A stretch of 64,000 nt of DNA from Clostridium pasteurianum (GCF_001705235.1 NZ_MCGV01000001.1:4096181-4160180); one strand, 5' to 3'; shown: positions 10,393 through 19,991, counted from the first letter of the stretch. Made by a program: numbers and translations. Notes: generated from the letters alone by a model not told the origin.

Positions 10393-11058
10393 ATGAGTAT
10401 AACTTCTAACTTAGAAAATGTAAGAAAAAAAATCCCTAAAGAAGTTACTCTTGTAGCTGTATCTAAAACCAAACCTATTGAAGACATTAAGGAAGCATAC
10501 GAGCAGGGTGTAAGGGATTTTGGTGAAAATAAAGTTCAAGAGCTAATGGATAAGTATGATAAAGTTGGCAAAGGTATAAGATGGCATTTAATAGGACATC
10601 TTCAGGTAAACAAGGTAAAGTACATAGTGGGGAAAGTTTTTTTAATACATTCTCTTGATAGTGTAAAACTTTTAAAGGAAATAGAAAAAAGATATTCAAA
10701 GGCAAATTTAACAGCTGATGTTCTTATAGAAATCAACATAGGTAGAGAAGAGAATAAAACTGGAATTCTAGAAGAAGATTTAAATGAGCTGCTAGAAGAA
10801 TGCCAAAAATGTAATAATGTAAAAGTGAAAGGATTGATGGCCGTAATACCTATAGGTGACGAAGATAGTAATAGAAATTATTTTAGAAAAATGAAAAGTA
10901 TTTTTGAAAATTTGAAAAATAGAAATTTTGAAAATATTGAAATGAAATATTTGTCTATGGGTATGACACATGATTATGAGGTCGCAATATCAGAAGGCGC
11001 AAACATTGTCAGAGTCGGAGAAGGAATATTTGGAAAAAGAAATTATAATAAAATTTAG
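10393..11058 (+). CDS. ylmE: YggS/YlmE family PLP-binding protein
   Basis: Pyridoxal-phosphate homeostasis protein; single-domain TIM barrel like alanine racemase N-terminus. 221 aa from the preferred start. TLVAVSKTKP carries the PLP lysine; RWHLIGHLQVNK and the C-terminal LSMGMTHDYEVAISEGANIVRVG are family signatures. ATG 10393 was chosen because AAAGGAGACGG lies 7-16 bases upstream. Earlier in-frame starts (TTG 10315, ATG 10363) lack such a site and would add a non-conserved tail. Confidence 0.92.
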   Translation: MSITSNLENVRKKIPKEVTLVAVSKTKPIEDIKEAYEQGVRDFGENKVQELMDKYDKVGKGIRWHLIGHLQVNKVKYIVGKVFLIHSLDSVKLLKEIEKRYSKANLTADVLIEINIGREENKTGILEEDLNELLEECQKCNNVKVKGLMAVIPIGDEDSNRNYFRKMKSIFENLKNRNFENIEMKYLSMGMTHDYEVAISEGANIVRVGEGIFGKRNYNKI

Positions 11059-11082
11059 TTATTAATTAGGAGGGTAAAAAAA

Positions 11083-11547
11083 ATGGCAAGTAAGGTTTTA
11101 AACAAAGTTATGGGAATAATAGGACTTAATGATGAAGATTTTGATGATTATGAGGAAGATGAAATTGAAGAAGATTCAGCAGTAAGGGAAAATGCTTATG
11201 AGTATGAGGAAAAGGCAAATAACAAAAACAATAATGGCAAGGTTGTAAATATACATACAGCTTCTTCAGTTAAAGTTGTCATTGTAAAGCCTAAAGATTA
11301 TGATGAAGCTACTCAAATTTGTGATGACTTGAAGAACAGAAAAATAGTTGTAGTCAATGTCACTGAATTAGAACCAAAAACTGCACAGAGACTTCTTGAT
11401 TTTATGGGAGGAGCAAGTTATGTTTTAAATGGTGAGCTTTTAGAGGTTGATAAGGGAGTTTACTTATTATCTCCTTCAAATGTTGATATATCAAGAGATT
11501 TTAAAAATGATTTAGCAAGTAAAAGTATATTTAACTGGTCTAAATAG
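11083..11547 (+). CDS. sepF: Cell division protein SepF
   Basis: FtsZ-bundling, membrane-tethering protein. 154 aa: an N-terminal amphipathic segment ([12 protein letters not shown]), an acidic linker (about 18-45), then the SepF core (about 65-150) with [22 protein letters not shown] and [24 protein letters not shown] precedes ATG 11083. It sits between ylmE and ylmG in the usual Gram-positive order. Confidence 0.93.
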   Translation: MASKVLNKVMGIIGLNDEDFDDYEEDEIEEDSAVRENAYEYEEKANNKNNNGKVVNIHTASSVKVVIVKPKDYDEATQICDDLKNRKIVVVNVTELEPKTAQRLLDFMGGASYVLNGELLEVDKGVYLLSPSNVDISRDFKNDLASKSIFNWSK

Positions 11548-11562
11548 TGGGGGATAATCATA

Positions 11563-11826
11563 ATGTTTATACTCGTTAAAGCAATCAATAGCATAATAAC
11601 AATTTTGCAGTGGTTTATTGTAGCTGATTGTATATTATCTTTTATACCAGGGGATTCTTTATATGATATAAGAGAAATTGTCGGAAGAGTAACATCACCA
11701 TTTTTGATGCCTTTTAGAAGGTTACAACAAAGAATTATACCTGGGCTTATGATTGATTTTTCGCCTATTTTTGCTTGGGCTTTACTCAGTTTAATTCAGA
11801 GGATTGTTGTTAATGTTTTATTATGA
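11563..11826 (+). CDS. ylmG: YggT family membrane protein (YlmG)
   Basis: 87 aa with two membrane helices (about 7-27 and 62-84) around the amphipathic YggT stretch VTSPFLMPFRRLQQRI. The family is linked genetically to division and envelope organisation. Here it separates sepF from divIVA. The ylmH gene often found in this interval is missing. Confidence 0.88.
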   Translation: MFILVKAINSIITILQWFIVADCILSFIPGDSLYDIREIVGRVTSPFLMPFRRLQQRIIPGLMIDFSPIFAWALLSLIQRIVVNVLL

Positions 11827-11873
11827 ATAAGTTAATTTAAACAAGATGGAAATTATAAAACTGAGGTGATACT

Positions 11874-12497
11874 ATGGATGTAAGATTAACGCCAATGGAT
11901 ATAAATACTAAAGAATTTAGAAAAACGTTAAGAGGATATGATCCTGATGAGGTTGACCAATTTTTAGATCAGGTTTCAGATAATTATGAGCAGCTTTATA
12001 AAGAAAATTCAGAGTTTAAGGAAAAAGTTTCAGCATTAAAGGAAAAGCTATCTCATTATGAAAAAATTGAAGAAACAATACAGAATACTTTAATTTTAGC
12101 TCAAAATGCAGCAGAACAAGCAAAGGAATCTGCTAAAAAAGAAAGTGATTTGATTCTTAAAAATGCTAATGATACTGCTCAAAAAATAATTGATAAAGCT
12201 AATACGGATGTAATAAAAATAAATGATGATTATGATAATGTTAAGCAGCAGTTTATGAGATTTAGAGCAAAGTATAGAAATTTTATGAATTCGCAGCTTG
12301 ATATGTTTAATTCACTTGAGAGTGATTTTGAAAGCAATTATAATGTCTCTGACTCTGAAGGCATAAGTGAAAAGGAAATTGAGAGTAAAAATAGTGAAAA
12401 AGTGGAAATGTCAGTAGAAAATGATACTGATGTTAATGATGACGATAAGAGTTTTGCAGATGATTTAGAGGAAGTAAAGAAGTTTTTCGTTAAATAG
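11874..12497 (+). CDS. divIVA: Septum site-determining / polarity protein DivIVA
   Basis: Binds curved membrane at poles and septa. 207 aa. N-terminal lipid-binding module (LTPMDINTKEFRKTLRGYDPDEVDQFLDQV, about 5-35), followed by a long coiled coil (about 35-140) and an acidic, low-complexity tail. ATG 11874 is preceded by GAGGTGA. It closes the division operon; an intrinsic terminator follows directly. Confidence 0.94.
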   Translation: MDVRLTPMDINTKEFRKTLRGYDPDEVDQFLDQVSDNYEQLYKENSEFKEKVSALKEKLSHYEKIEETIQNTLILAQNAAEQAKESAKKESDLILKNANDTAQKIIDKANTDVIKINDDYDNVKQQFMRFRAKYRNFMNSQLDMFNSLESDFESNYNVSDSEGISEKEIESKNSEKVEMSVENDTDVNDDDKSFADDLEEVKKFFVK

Positions 12498-12507
12498 AAA
12501 ATTTATT

Positions 12508-12540
12508 TAAAAATCTCACTTTTATGTGAGATTTTTTTAT
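12508..12540 (+). terminator. Intrinsic terminator after divIVA
   Basis: AAATCTCAC (12511-12519), a six-base loop, GTGAGATTT (12526-12534), then a T run. Confidence 0.9.
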
Positions 12541-12611
12541 GGTAGATTAAAGTACATGTTAAAATAAAGATTGAATTAAAAAAATATAATTTTTAGGAGG
12601 ATTAGTATAAT

Positions 12612-13304
12612 ATGAATATAGGAATTATAGGAGCTATGGATGAGGAGTTAAAGCTTCTTTTAAGTGAAATGGAACTTGAAAAAAAAGAAGAGAAAGCCAA
12701 TATGACTTTTAATTCTGGTAAATTAATGGGAAAAAATGTAGTTGTAGTAAGATGTGGAATTGGAAAAGTTAATGCAGCAATATGTACACAAGTATTAGCT
12801 GATGATTTTCATGTTGATTATGTAATAAATGTTGGAGTTGCCGGTGGAATTGGAAAAGATATTCTTCCAGGAGATATTGTTATAGCAGATAGTTTAGTAG
12901 AGCACGATATGGATGCATCAGCTTTTGGAGATAAAGTTGGACAAATACCTAGAATGGATACTTTTGATTTTAAATGCGATACTAAACTTATTAAAACAGC
13001 TAAAAAAGTATGTGATAAATTTGATACTCAAAAAGCTTATATTGGAAGAATTGCAACAGGCGATCAATTTGTTGCAGATATAGATAAAATCAGATGGCTT
13101 AATAGTGAATTTGGTGCTGTAGCATGTGAAATGGAAGGTGGAAGCATAGCTCATACTGCATATTTAAATAAAATACCATTTGTTGTAATAAGATCTATAT
13201 CTGATAATGCAAATAATGGTGCACACATGGATTATGAAAAATTTTTGCCAATTGCCATAAAGAATTCATCTACAATATTAAAGAATATGATTAGTTTGTT
13301 ATAA
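12612..13304 (+). CDS. mtnN: 5'-methylthioadenosine/S-adenosylhomocysteine nucleosidase
   Basis: Hydrolyses MTA and SAH to adenine plus the thio-ribose product, feeding methionine salvage and AI-2 production. 230 aa. Catalytic features are seen: GAMDEE at the N-terminus (general acid Glu), CEMEGGSIAH in the ribose-binding region, and SISDNANNGA with the catalytic Asp. GGAGG lies 10 bases upstream of ATG 12612. It stands alone after the divIVA terminator. Confidence 0.94.
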   Translation: MNIGIIGAMDEELKLLLSEMELEKKEEKANMTFNSGKLMGKNVVVVRCGIGKVNAAICTQVLADDFHVDYVINVGVAGGIGKDILPGDIVIADSLVEHDMDASAFGDKVGQIPRMDTFDFKCDTKLIKTAKKVCDKFDTQKAYIGRIATGDQFVADIDKIRWLNSEFGAVACEMEGGSIAHTAYLNKIPFVVIRSISDNANNGAHMDYEKFLPIAIKNSSTILKNMISLL

Positions 13305-13397
13305 TATTTGCTTATATTCAAATAATAATCCTAGGGAAAATTAAATTTATTTATAGACCCTATATTTTCTATATAGTATAATGGAGGAAGGATTATT

Positions 13398-14000
13398 ATG
13401 GATAGTGATAAGCTTGAGCATTTTAAAAATAAACTTATAAATGAAAAAGAGAACATAAACAAAATTATTTTAGAAATGAAAAAAAATGAAACGATAGATT
13501 CTAAAAGTGAAATAGCATCTGAATTATCTTTTTATGACAATCATCCTTCTGATCTAGCTTCTGAATTTAATGATATTGCACGAGGGATGGCATTTAGAAA
13601 AAATGAAGAGGATTTACTTAATAAAATTAATGGTGCTTTAGAGCGTATAGAAAATAATGAATATGGTGTTTGTCAAATTTGTGGTAAACCTATAAGTGAA
13701 GAGAGGCTTAGTTTTGTACCATATGCTGAAAATTGCATAAATTGTCAAAACAAATTGAATGATTCGAAGCCAAGAGAAAAAAATGATAGAGCACCAGAAG
13801 AAGATGTTTTGGGATATCCATTTTATGATGGTAATCTTAGAAGTGGATTTGATTTAGAGGATAGTTATGAGAAGGTTCAGGAATTTGATAAAATAGAAAA
13901 ATGTGATGAATTTAATGATGATGATAGTGAAGACGAAGGCTATGTTGAGCCAATAGAGAAGATAAGTAATCTTCAATATAAAAATCAGTTGCCAGATTAA
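13398..14000 (+). CDS. DksA/TraR-type C4 zinc-finger protein (YteA-like)
   Basis: 200 aa. An N-terminal coiled coil (about 1-90) with DNHPSDLASEFNDIARG, then the zinc finger CQICGKPISEERLSFVPYAENC..C (about 94-118), matching the TraR/DksA C4 finger of the YteA/sporulation-type Firmicute proteins. The acidic tail ends in YKNQLPD. It probably binds RNA polymerase or acts as a regulator; the exact role is not known. GGAGGAAGG precedes ATG 13398. Confidence 0.85.
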   Translation: MDSDKLEHFKNKLINEKENINKIILEMKKNETIDSKSEIASELSFYDNHPSDLASEFNDIARGMAFRKNEEDLLNKINGALERIENNEYGVCQICGKPISEERLSFVPYAENCINCQNKLNDSKPREKNDRAPEEDVLGYPFYDGNLRSGFDLEDSYEKVQEFDKIEKCDEFNDDDSEDEGYVEPIEKISNLQYKNQLPD

Positions 14001-14036
14001 ATTCACATACATTAAAAATATTGCGAAGCAACTTTA

Positions 14037-14140
14037 GAAAATTAAGAATGAAAAATTAATAATTAAGAATGAAGGAGGATTTTCCTCTGCTTTGCTTTGG
14101 AAAATCTACATTCATTCTTAATTTTTAATTTTTTTCTGCT
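14037..14140. repeat. Dispersed intergenic repeat, copy 2
   Basis: AAAATTAAGAATGAAAAATT on the left and ATTCTTAATTTTTAATT (about 14114-14130) on the right form inverted ends. Inside, GGAGGATTTTCCTCTGCTTT followed by GCTTTGGAAAATCTACATT matches copy 1 at 2309-2346. The block lies between the zinc-finger gene and lspA. Confidence 0.65.
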
Positions 14141-14184
14141 TTTGCTTCATAATTTTTATATATTTAGAACAGGGAGGTTTCTGT

Positions 14185-14646
14185 GTGGAGATACTTATAA
14201 TAGTAGCAGGTATTTTAGTAGACAGATTAACTAAGTTTTGGGCTGTAACAAAGCTTAAGAAAGTTCAAGAGATAGTAGTAATTAAAAATTTTTTTGACTT
14301 GAATTATGTACAAAATAGGGGGGCTGCCTGGGGTATCTTTGGAGGAAAAACGGTGATCCTTTCTATAATTACTGCTTTAATTTTAATAGGTATTATAGGA
14401 TATGTTATAAAATATAGACCTAAAAATATGTTTTTAAGAGCTGCTTTAAGTTTAATTATTGCAGGGGCCATTGGAAACTTATTTGATAGGATTTATTATA
14501 AATATGTGGTGGATTTATTCTCAGTTCATTATAAAGACATTTATTACTATCCAGTTTTTAATGTTGCAGATATATGTGTTGTTATAGGTACAATAATTCT
14601 GGCAGTATATATTATAAGGGATGATAAAAAGCATGGAAAAGTTTAA
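14185..14646 (+). CDS. lspA: Lipoprotein signal peptidase (signal peptidase II)
   Basis: Membrane aspartyl protease that cleaves prolipoproteins after lipidation. 153 aa, four membrane helices. Conserved boxes: DRLTKFWA, NRGAAWGIF, GAIGNLFDRI with one catalytic Asp, and FNVADICVVIG with the second. The start is GTG 14185 behind AGGGAGGT. Its end overlaps the next gene by 14 bases. Confidence 0.95.
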   Translation: MEILIIVAGILVDRLTKFWAVTKLKKVQEIVVIKNFFDLNYVQNRGAAWGIFGGKTVILSIITALILIGIIGYVIKYRPKNMFLRAALSLIIAGAIGNLFDRIYYKYVVDLFSVHYKDIYYYPVFNVADICVVIGTIILAVYIIRDDKKHGKV

Positions 14647-15550
14647 TTTTACTACAGAAGAGAGTAATGATAATGAGAGAATTGATGTGTATCTATCTTC
14701 AAAGTTTACTGATATATCGAGATCGTATATTCAGGAATTAATTAAAAAGAAAAGTGCAATTGTTAACGGTAAAATTGTAAAAAGCAATCATAAGCTAAAA
14801 GCGGGAGATAATATAACATTTGAATTTCCCGATAATGAAGAACTTAAAGTAGATGCTGAAGATATACCTTTAGATATAGTTTATGAAGACAGTGATATAA
14901 TTGTAGTTAATAAACAGCAGGGGATGGTTGTGCATCCAGCACCGGGTAATTACAGTGGAACTCTTGTAAATGCTTTACTATATCATTGTAATGATTTGTC
15001 TGGAATAAATGGAGTTTTAAGGCCTGGTATTGTACATAGAATTGATAAAGATACTTCAGGGGTAATTGTCGTAGCTAAGAATGATGCTGCGCACAAAAAA
15101 CTTGCATATCAGCTTAAAGAACATTCTATGAATAGAGTATATAAAGCTCTTGTTGAGGGAATTATAAAAGAAGATGAAGGAATAGTTGATAAACCACTTG
15201 GAAGGCATCCTGTTGAAAGAATAAAAATTGCAGTTGTTAAGAATGGAAGAAAGGCAGTTACCCATTATAAGGTGATTGAAAGGTATAAAAATAATACTCT
15301 TGTAGAATGCAAGCTTGAAACAGGGAGAACTCATCAGATAAGAGTTCATATGGCGTATATTGGGCACCCATTAGTAGGAGATCCTGTATATGGTTACAAA
15401 AAGCAAAGATTCAATTTAAATGGACAAATGCTTCATGCCCAAAAATTAGGGTTTGTTCATCCAAGGACTGGAAAATATGTGGAGTTTAATAGCAAACTAC
15501 CTGCATATTTTGAAAGAATCATAGGTATTTTGAAAAATGAATTGAAATAA
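14633..15550 (+). CDS. rluD: RluD-family ribosomal large-subunit pseudouridine synthase
   Basis: Isomerises uridines in 23S rRNA. 305 aa. N-terminal S4 domain (about 9-75, RIDVYLSSKFTDISRSYIQELIKK), then the catalytic domain with GIVHRIDKDTSGVIVVAK containing the catalytic Asp, and GRTHQIRVHMAYIGHPLVGD. ATG 14633 fits AAGGG at 14616-14620 better than the in-frame ATG at 14621. RluD-class identity is clear; the exact target uridines are not. Confidence 0.9.
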   Translation: MEKFNFTTEESNDNERIDVYLSSKFTDISRSYIQELIKKKSAIVNGKIVKSNHKLKAGDNITFEFPDNEELKVDAEDIPLDIVYEDSDIIVVNKQQGMVVHPAPGNYSGTLVNALLYHCNDLSGINGVLRPGIVHRIDKDTSGVIVVAKNDAAHKKLAYQLKEHSMNRVYKALVEGIIKEDEGIVDKPLGRHPVERIKIAVVKNGRKAVTHYKVIERYKNNTLVECKLETGRTHQIRVHMAYIGHPLVGDPVYGYKKQRFNLNGQMLHAQKLGFVHPRTGKYVEFNSKLPAYFERIIGILKNELK

Positions 15551-15589
15551 TTGCAGATTTATGCTAACATATGTATTGGTAAATTTCCT

Positions 15590-15672
15590 TTAAAATGATC
15601 CTGTGAGGTCTTAAGGTTTGAAAAATTTGTTGTTAAAAATCAACCTGGCCTTTAGGTCGGGCTTTTTTATTT
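15590..15672 (+). promoter_or_regulatory. PyrR-dependent transcription attenuator upstream of pyrR
   Basis: GATCCTGTGAGGTCT (15597-15611) fits the PyrR-binding loop consensus and sits on a CCTT/AAGG stem. Downstream is an intrinsic terminator: CCTGGCC (15644-15650), loop TTTA, GGTCGGG (15655-15661), then T6. By analogy with Bacillus pyr attenuators, UMP-bound PyrR would favour the terminator and stop pyrR-uraA transcription. Confidence 0.85.
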
Positions 15673-15731
15673 TAAAATTTATGATTTCCTGTTTTATTGA
15701 AGTGATTTTTAAGGTAATATATTAAAATTAA

Positions 15732-16310
<579 letters not shown>

Positions 16311-16320
16311 ATATAAATAA

Positions 16321-16357
16321 ACTTTTAATATAGTCCAGAGAGGCTAAAAAGGAGGAG
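16321..16357 (+). promoter_or_regulatory. Second PyrR-binding loop overlapping the uraA ribosome-binding site region
   Basis: AGTCCAGAGAGGCT (16332-16345) is a near-consensus PyrR-binding loop with flanking CTTTT/AAAAG able to pair. The uraA Shine-Dalgarno GGAGGAG (16351-16357) starts six bases later and no terminator lies in the 51-base pyrR-uraA gap. The geometry suggests that PyrR binding blocks translation of uraA rather than transcription (inference). Confidence 0.8.
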
Positions 16358-16361
16358 TTTT

Positions 16362-17636
16362 TTGAAAAACTATATCGACGTAGAAGAAAAATTACCAATA
16401 GTTAAAACAATACCACTCAGCTTTCAGCATTTATTTGCTATGGTTGGATCAACTATTTTAGTTCCAATTTTAACACACATGAATCCATCAATAGGACTCT
16501 TTTGCAGTGGAGTTGGAACTTTACTGTATATTTTATGTACTAAAGCAAAATTACCAGCATACATAGGCTCGTCCTTTGCATTTATAGTACCGATGACTAC
16601 AGCTGCTGCCGCTTATGGCTCTAATGCAATGCTTTCAGGAGTTATTGCAGCAGGTATCGTTTATGTAATAGTCTCAACAATAATAAGGTTTGTGGGAAGC
16701 AATTGGCTAGATAAGGTATTGCCTCCTGTAGTAGTTGGCTCTGTTGTAATAGTAATAGGACTTAGTTTAGCAGGAAGTGCAATTGGTTGGGCAGGGCTTG
16801 GTTCAAATTCTGCAATACCAGCTAATGTTCCTAAGTGGGCATGGATAACAGTTTCTATGGTTACATTAGCAGTTGGAGTAATAGGAAGCATGTATTTTAA
16901 AGGTTTCCTAGGAGTAATTCCAATACTTATATCAATGATATGTGGATATCTACTTGCTCTAGCATTAGGTGTTATGCCAGATAAAGCAATACATGCTATA
17001 ATGTCAGCTAAGCTAATTCAAGTACCAGCATTTATGGCGCCTAAGTTTAATATAAATGCTATGATAATTATGGCACCAGTTTCCTTTGTAACTATAGCTG
17101 AACATATAGGTCATATATATGTAACTAACAATGTAGTAGGAAGAGATTTTACCAAGGATCCAGGACTTCATAGATCACTTCTTGGAGATGGACTTGCAAC
17201 TATTTTCGCAGGTTTTGTAGGAGGACCTCCAAATACAACTTATGGAGAAAACATAGGAGTTATGGCAATAACTAGGGTTTATAGTGTATGGGTAATAGGA
17301 ATAGCTGGTGTAATTGCGATAATATTATCTTTTATAGGACCGATAGCTGCTATAATTATAAATATGCCTCAGCCAGTCATGGGGGGAGTGAGTATACTAC
17401 TATTTGGTATAATAGCTTCTTCTGGCTATAGAATATTTGTAGATGAAAAAATAGATTTTTCACTTAAAAGAAATCTTATGATAACTTCTGTAATGATAGT
17501 TCTTGGAGTAGGTGGAGCGTCACTTAACTTTAAGCTTGGCAATTCACCGGTAGTTATATCAGGTGTTGCACTTTCAGCTATTGTTGGAATTGTTTTGAAT
17601 TTGATACTTCCAGAGAAAAGCTTGTCAGAGCAGTAA
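16362..17636 (+). CDS. uraA: Uracil permease (NCS2/UraA family)
   Basis: Proton-linked uracil uptake. 424 aa, about 14 membrane segments. Family motifs: LSFQHLFAMVGSTILVP near the N-terminus, SFVTIAEHIGHIYVTN with the substrate/proton Glu, and GGPPNTTYGENIGVMAITRVYS. The start is TTG 16362. Control is shared with pyrR: one attenuator for both plus a PyrR loop at the ribosome-binding site. Confidence 0.94.
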   Translation: MKNYIDVEEKLPIVKTIPLSFQHLFAMVGSTILVPILTHMNPSIGLFCSGVGTLLYILCTKAKLPAYIGSSFAFIVPMTTAAAAYGSNAMLSGVIAAGIVYVIVSTIIRFVGSNWLDKVLPPVVVGSVVIVIGLSLAGSAIGWAGLGSNSAIPANVPKWAWITVSMVTLAVGVIGSMYFKGFLGVIPILISMICGYLLALALGVMPDKAIHAIMSAKLIQVPAFMAPKFNINAMIIMAPVSFVTIAEHIGHIYVTNNVVGRDFTKDPGLHRSLLGDGLATIFAGFVGGPPNTTYGENIGVMAITRVYSVWVIGIAGVIAIILSFIGPIAAIIINMPQPVMGGVSILLFGIIASSGYRIFVDEKIDFSLKRNLMITSVMIVLGVGGASLNFKLGNSPVVISGVALSAIVGIVLNLILPEKSLSEQ

Positions 17637-17660
17637 GATAAATAAAATTATAATTTATAA

Positions 17661-17705
17661 AATGCAATTTTCCGGGCTTTTAGCTCGGGAAATTGCATTT
17701 TTGTT
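17661..17705 (+). terminator. Intrinsic terminator after uraA
   Basis: Long hairpin AATGCAATTTTCCGGGC / GCTCGGGAAATTGCATT with a five-base loop followed by TTTTGTT. Confidence 0.88.
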
Positions 17706-17765
17706 AGCTAAAAGAGCCGTGCACTAATTTTTTAATGCAACAGTCCCAAAATGTTTATAGATTTA

Positions 17766-17800
17766 AAAGCTTTTCGTAGTGTAACGGAGAAAAAGTTACC
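17766..17800. repeat. Copy of a short dispersed block
   Basis: TTTTCGTAGTGTAACGGAG followed by AAAAAGTTACC matches TTTTCATAGTGGAACGGAG plus AAAAAGTCAC at about 2390-2418 and, in reverse, 39221-39257. It lies directly next to the long palindrome at 17815-18004. Confidence 0.55.
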
Positions 17801-17814
17801 ATGTTTTTTCTCTA

Positions 17815-18004
17815 AATGAAGTAACAGTAGTTTGGAAACGATTTAAATAAAACTCAATAAGACTTGCTCCAAATTGTAAAAAGACTTAGATCTTTTAATT
17901 TGTCTGAGCCGAGAGGCGAGTTATTAAAAGTTCTTAGCCTTTTTACAATTTGAAGCTTAGTCTTATGAGTTTTATTTAATGTTTCAAACTACTGTTACTT
18001 CATT
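17815..18004. repeat. 190-bp near-perfect palindrome (REP-like long hairpin)
   Basis: Outer arms AATGAAGTAACAGTAGTTTG (17815-17834) and CAAACTACTGTTACTTCATT (17985-18004) are perfectly complementary, and pairing continues inward: AAACTCAATAAG/CTTATGAGTTT, CAAATTGTAAAAAG/CTTTTTACAATTTG, CTTTTAAT/ATTAAAAG. The centre TTTGTCTGAGC...GAGTTATT recurs in the hairpin at 39419-39498. It lies between the convergent uraA and rqcH and could act as a bidirectional terminator. Confidence 0.75.
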
Positions 18005-18026
18005 AATTCTTAACTCTTAATTTTTT

Positions 18027-19736
18027 CTACGATAGTGGTTTCTTTGGATTTACGTATAGTGTTTTATTGGTATAGTATATTACCATTCCTGGTTTAGCAC
18101 CAGATGGTTTTTTTATATTTTTTACTTCTGTATAATCTACTGCTACATTAGAAGATTCCCTTGCCTTGCTATAGTATGCTGCAATTGCTGCAGCCTCTTC
18201 AAGAGTGCTATCTGGTACATTGCCGAAGTTTTTAACTATAACATGAGAGCCAGGAATTTTTTTGGTGTGAAACCATATATCCCTTTTATCTGCAAGTTTC
18301 AATGTTAAATAATCATTTTCTTTGTTATTTTTCCCTATGTATATGTCTATTCCATCCTTTGATTTAACGTGCATAGGTTTTGATGTTTTTGCTTTTTTAT
18401 GCTTATTTCTTTTAGAAAATCTTATATATTCAGTATCTATAAGTTCTTGGCGTATATTTTCAATTTCAGCATATGTTTCACTGTTTACAATGTTTGTGAG
18501 AACGGATTCGAGATAATCTATTTCTTCATTGTTATTTTTTATTTGTACTTTAGCATTTTTTTCAGTCTTTTTTAGCTTATTATATTTTTTGAAATAACGC
18601 TGTATATTTTCAGAAGGTGTTTTATTTTCATCCAATTTTATTGTTATATTTTCATTGTCAGGTGAATAATAATTTAGTACGGTTGCATTTTTGTCACCCT
18701 TTTTTAAAAGATAAATATTTGATGTAAGGAGTTCTCCGTATATTTTGTATAAATCTTTATGCATGCATTCTTTTAGTTCATCTTCATAAATTTCATTTTT
18801 TTTCTTACATCTTTCCAAATTTGTGTTCACTATTTTTTGAAGATCAGAAGATCTATTTTTAAGTCTTTCTGTTTTATCTTTTAAATAATAAAAATCTTGA
18901 ACTAGCTTAGAAGGAGTTTCATATAGTTTTTCTTCATAATCCGGGATATAGGTTAGTTTTAGACAATAAAAATCCTTGACATAACCATTTAAAGAATAAG
19001 AAGCAAAGTAAAATTCATTATTTTTAATCTTGTCAAACATTGATTTTAAATATGCGAAAAATGAATTTATATCACTGTATTTTTCCATATTAAAGTATAG
19101 TTCTTTAGAAAAATTAGAGCTTATACCTGTAAATATTTTGGAAAACATATTTGGATTTTTAGAAACATTATTTTCTTCAATGTATTTTTTGAAATCTTCA
19201 ATATCAAAATTAAATGGATTGAGTTTAGTACTTTTTGGTGGAAGAACAAATTTACAGCCAGGCAGAAGAGTTCTATACCTATTTACTTCAGGGGTTATAT
19301 GTTTTATACAGTCCATTATTATATTGTCATGTTCCCTTACAAGAGTAATATTACTGTGACGTCCCATTATTTCTATATATAATTTATATATGCTATTAAA
19401 TCCTAATTCATCTGTAGTTTCAAAATCAAATACTGCTATTCTATCACTTTCAATTTGGTTTATTTTAAGAATTCTTGAATTTATAAGATGCTTCCTTAAA
19501 ACCATGCAGAACATAGGAGCTTTTATAGGATTAGTTTTTACTAGGTCTGTGATATGTATTTTAGGGTAAGAAGGATTAGCACTTATTAGTAATTTTATAT
19601 TATTTCCTAGTTTAGTTCTTATGGTTAAATTTATTTCATCCTTTTCAGGCTGGTTTATTTTACTTACTTTTCCGCCTAATAGGCTGTTTTTAAGTTCATG
19701 TAAAATACTGTGAATATATATGCCATCTAGAGCCAT
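18027..19736 (-). CDS. rqcH: Ribosome quality-control factor RqcH (NFACT/FbpA family)
   Basis: Binds stalled 50S subunits and recruits tRNA-Ala to add alanine tails to trapped peptides. 569 aa. NFACT-N domain (MALDGIYIHSILHEL..., with the DR pair in IESDRIAVFDFE), central HhH and coiled-coil (about 280-420), and the C-terminal NFACT-R domain (KSKDGIDIYIGKNNKENDYLTLK, DIWFHTKKIPGSHVIVK). Start chosen at 19736, with AAAGGGA about nine bases upstream; an upstream in-frame ATG at 19754 lacks a site. The older name is fibronectin-binding protein. Confidence 0.92.
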   Translation of the reverse strand: MALDGIYIHSILHELKNSLLGGKVSKINQPEKDEINLTIRTKLGNNIKLLISANPSYPKIHITDLVKTNPIKAPMFCMVLRKHLINSRILKINQIESDRIAVFDFETTDELGFNSIYKLYIEIMGRHSNITLVREHDNIIMDCIKHITPEVNRYRTLLPGCKFVLPPKSTKLNPFNFDIEDFKKYIEENNVSKNPNMFSKIFTGISSNFSKELYFNMEKYSDINSFFAYLKSMFDKIKNNEFYFASYSLNGYVKDFYCLKLTYIPDYEEKLYETPSKLVQDFYYLKDKTERLKNRSSDLQKIVNTNLERCKKKNEIYEDELKECMHKDLYKIYGELLTSNIYLLKKGDKNATVLNYYSPDNENITIKLDENKTPSENIQRYFKKYNKLKKTEKNAKVQIKNNNEEIDYLESVLTNIVNSETYAEIENIRQELIDTEYIRFSKRNKHKKAKTSKPMHVKSKDGIDIYIGKNNKENDYLTLKLADKRDIWFHTKKIPGSHVIVKNFGNVPDSTLEEAAAIAAYYSKARESSNVAVDYTEVKNIKKPSGAKPGMVIYYTNKTLYVNPKKPLS

Positions 19737-19955
19737 TATATCAGTCCCTTTCATTTAAGTGATTTCATGAGAAATACATCTAACATGCAGGAAATTGATG
19801 TCCCTTATAATTTCTCATTTAAAAGTAAAATGTCAATTGACTTTAGTATAACATTTATAAGGAAAATAGTTCAACTATTAAATTGTTAAGTGAGCAGTAA
19901 TAGTTAGAATTTTTATAAAAAATGGTAAAGAATCAAATACATGTAAACAATTTGG

Positions 19956-19984
19956 TTGACAATAACATGAAATAATCTTATAAT
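19956..19984 (+). promoter_or_regulatory. Consensus sigma-A promoter
   Basis: TTGACA (19956-19961), 17-bp spacer, TATAAT (19979-19984). The expected start of transcription falls within or next to the CIRCE operator that follows. Confidence 0.88.
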
Positions 19985-19991
19985 TATCTTG

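Noticed and set aside
18322-19359. Plus-strand ORFs opposite rqcH (64 and 109 aa)
   Set aside because: Shadow frames of the well-conserved RqcH coding strand.
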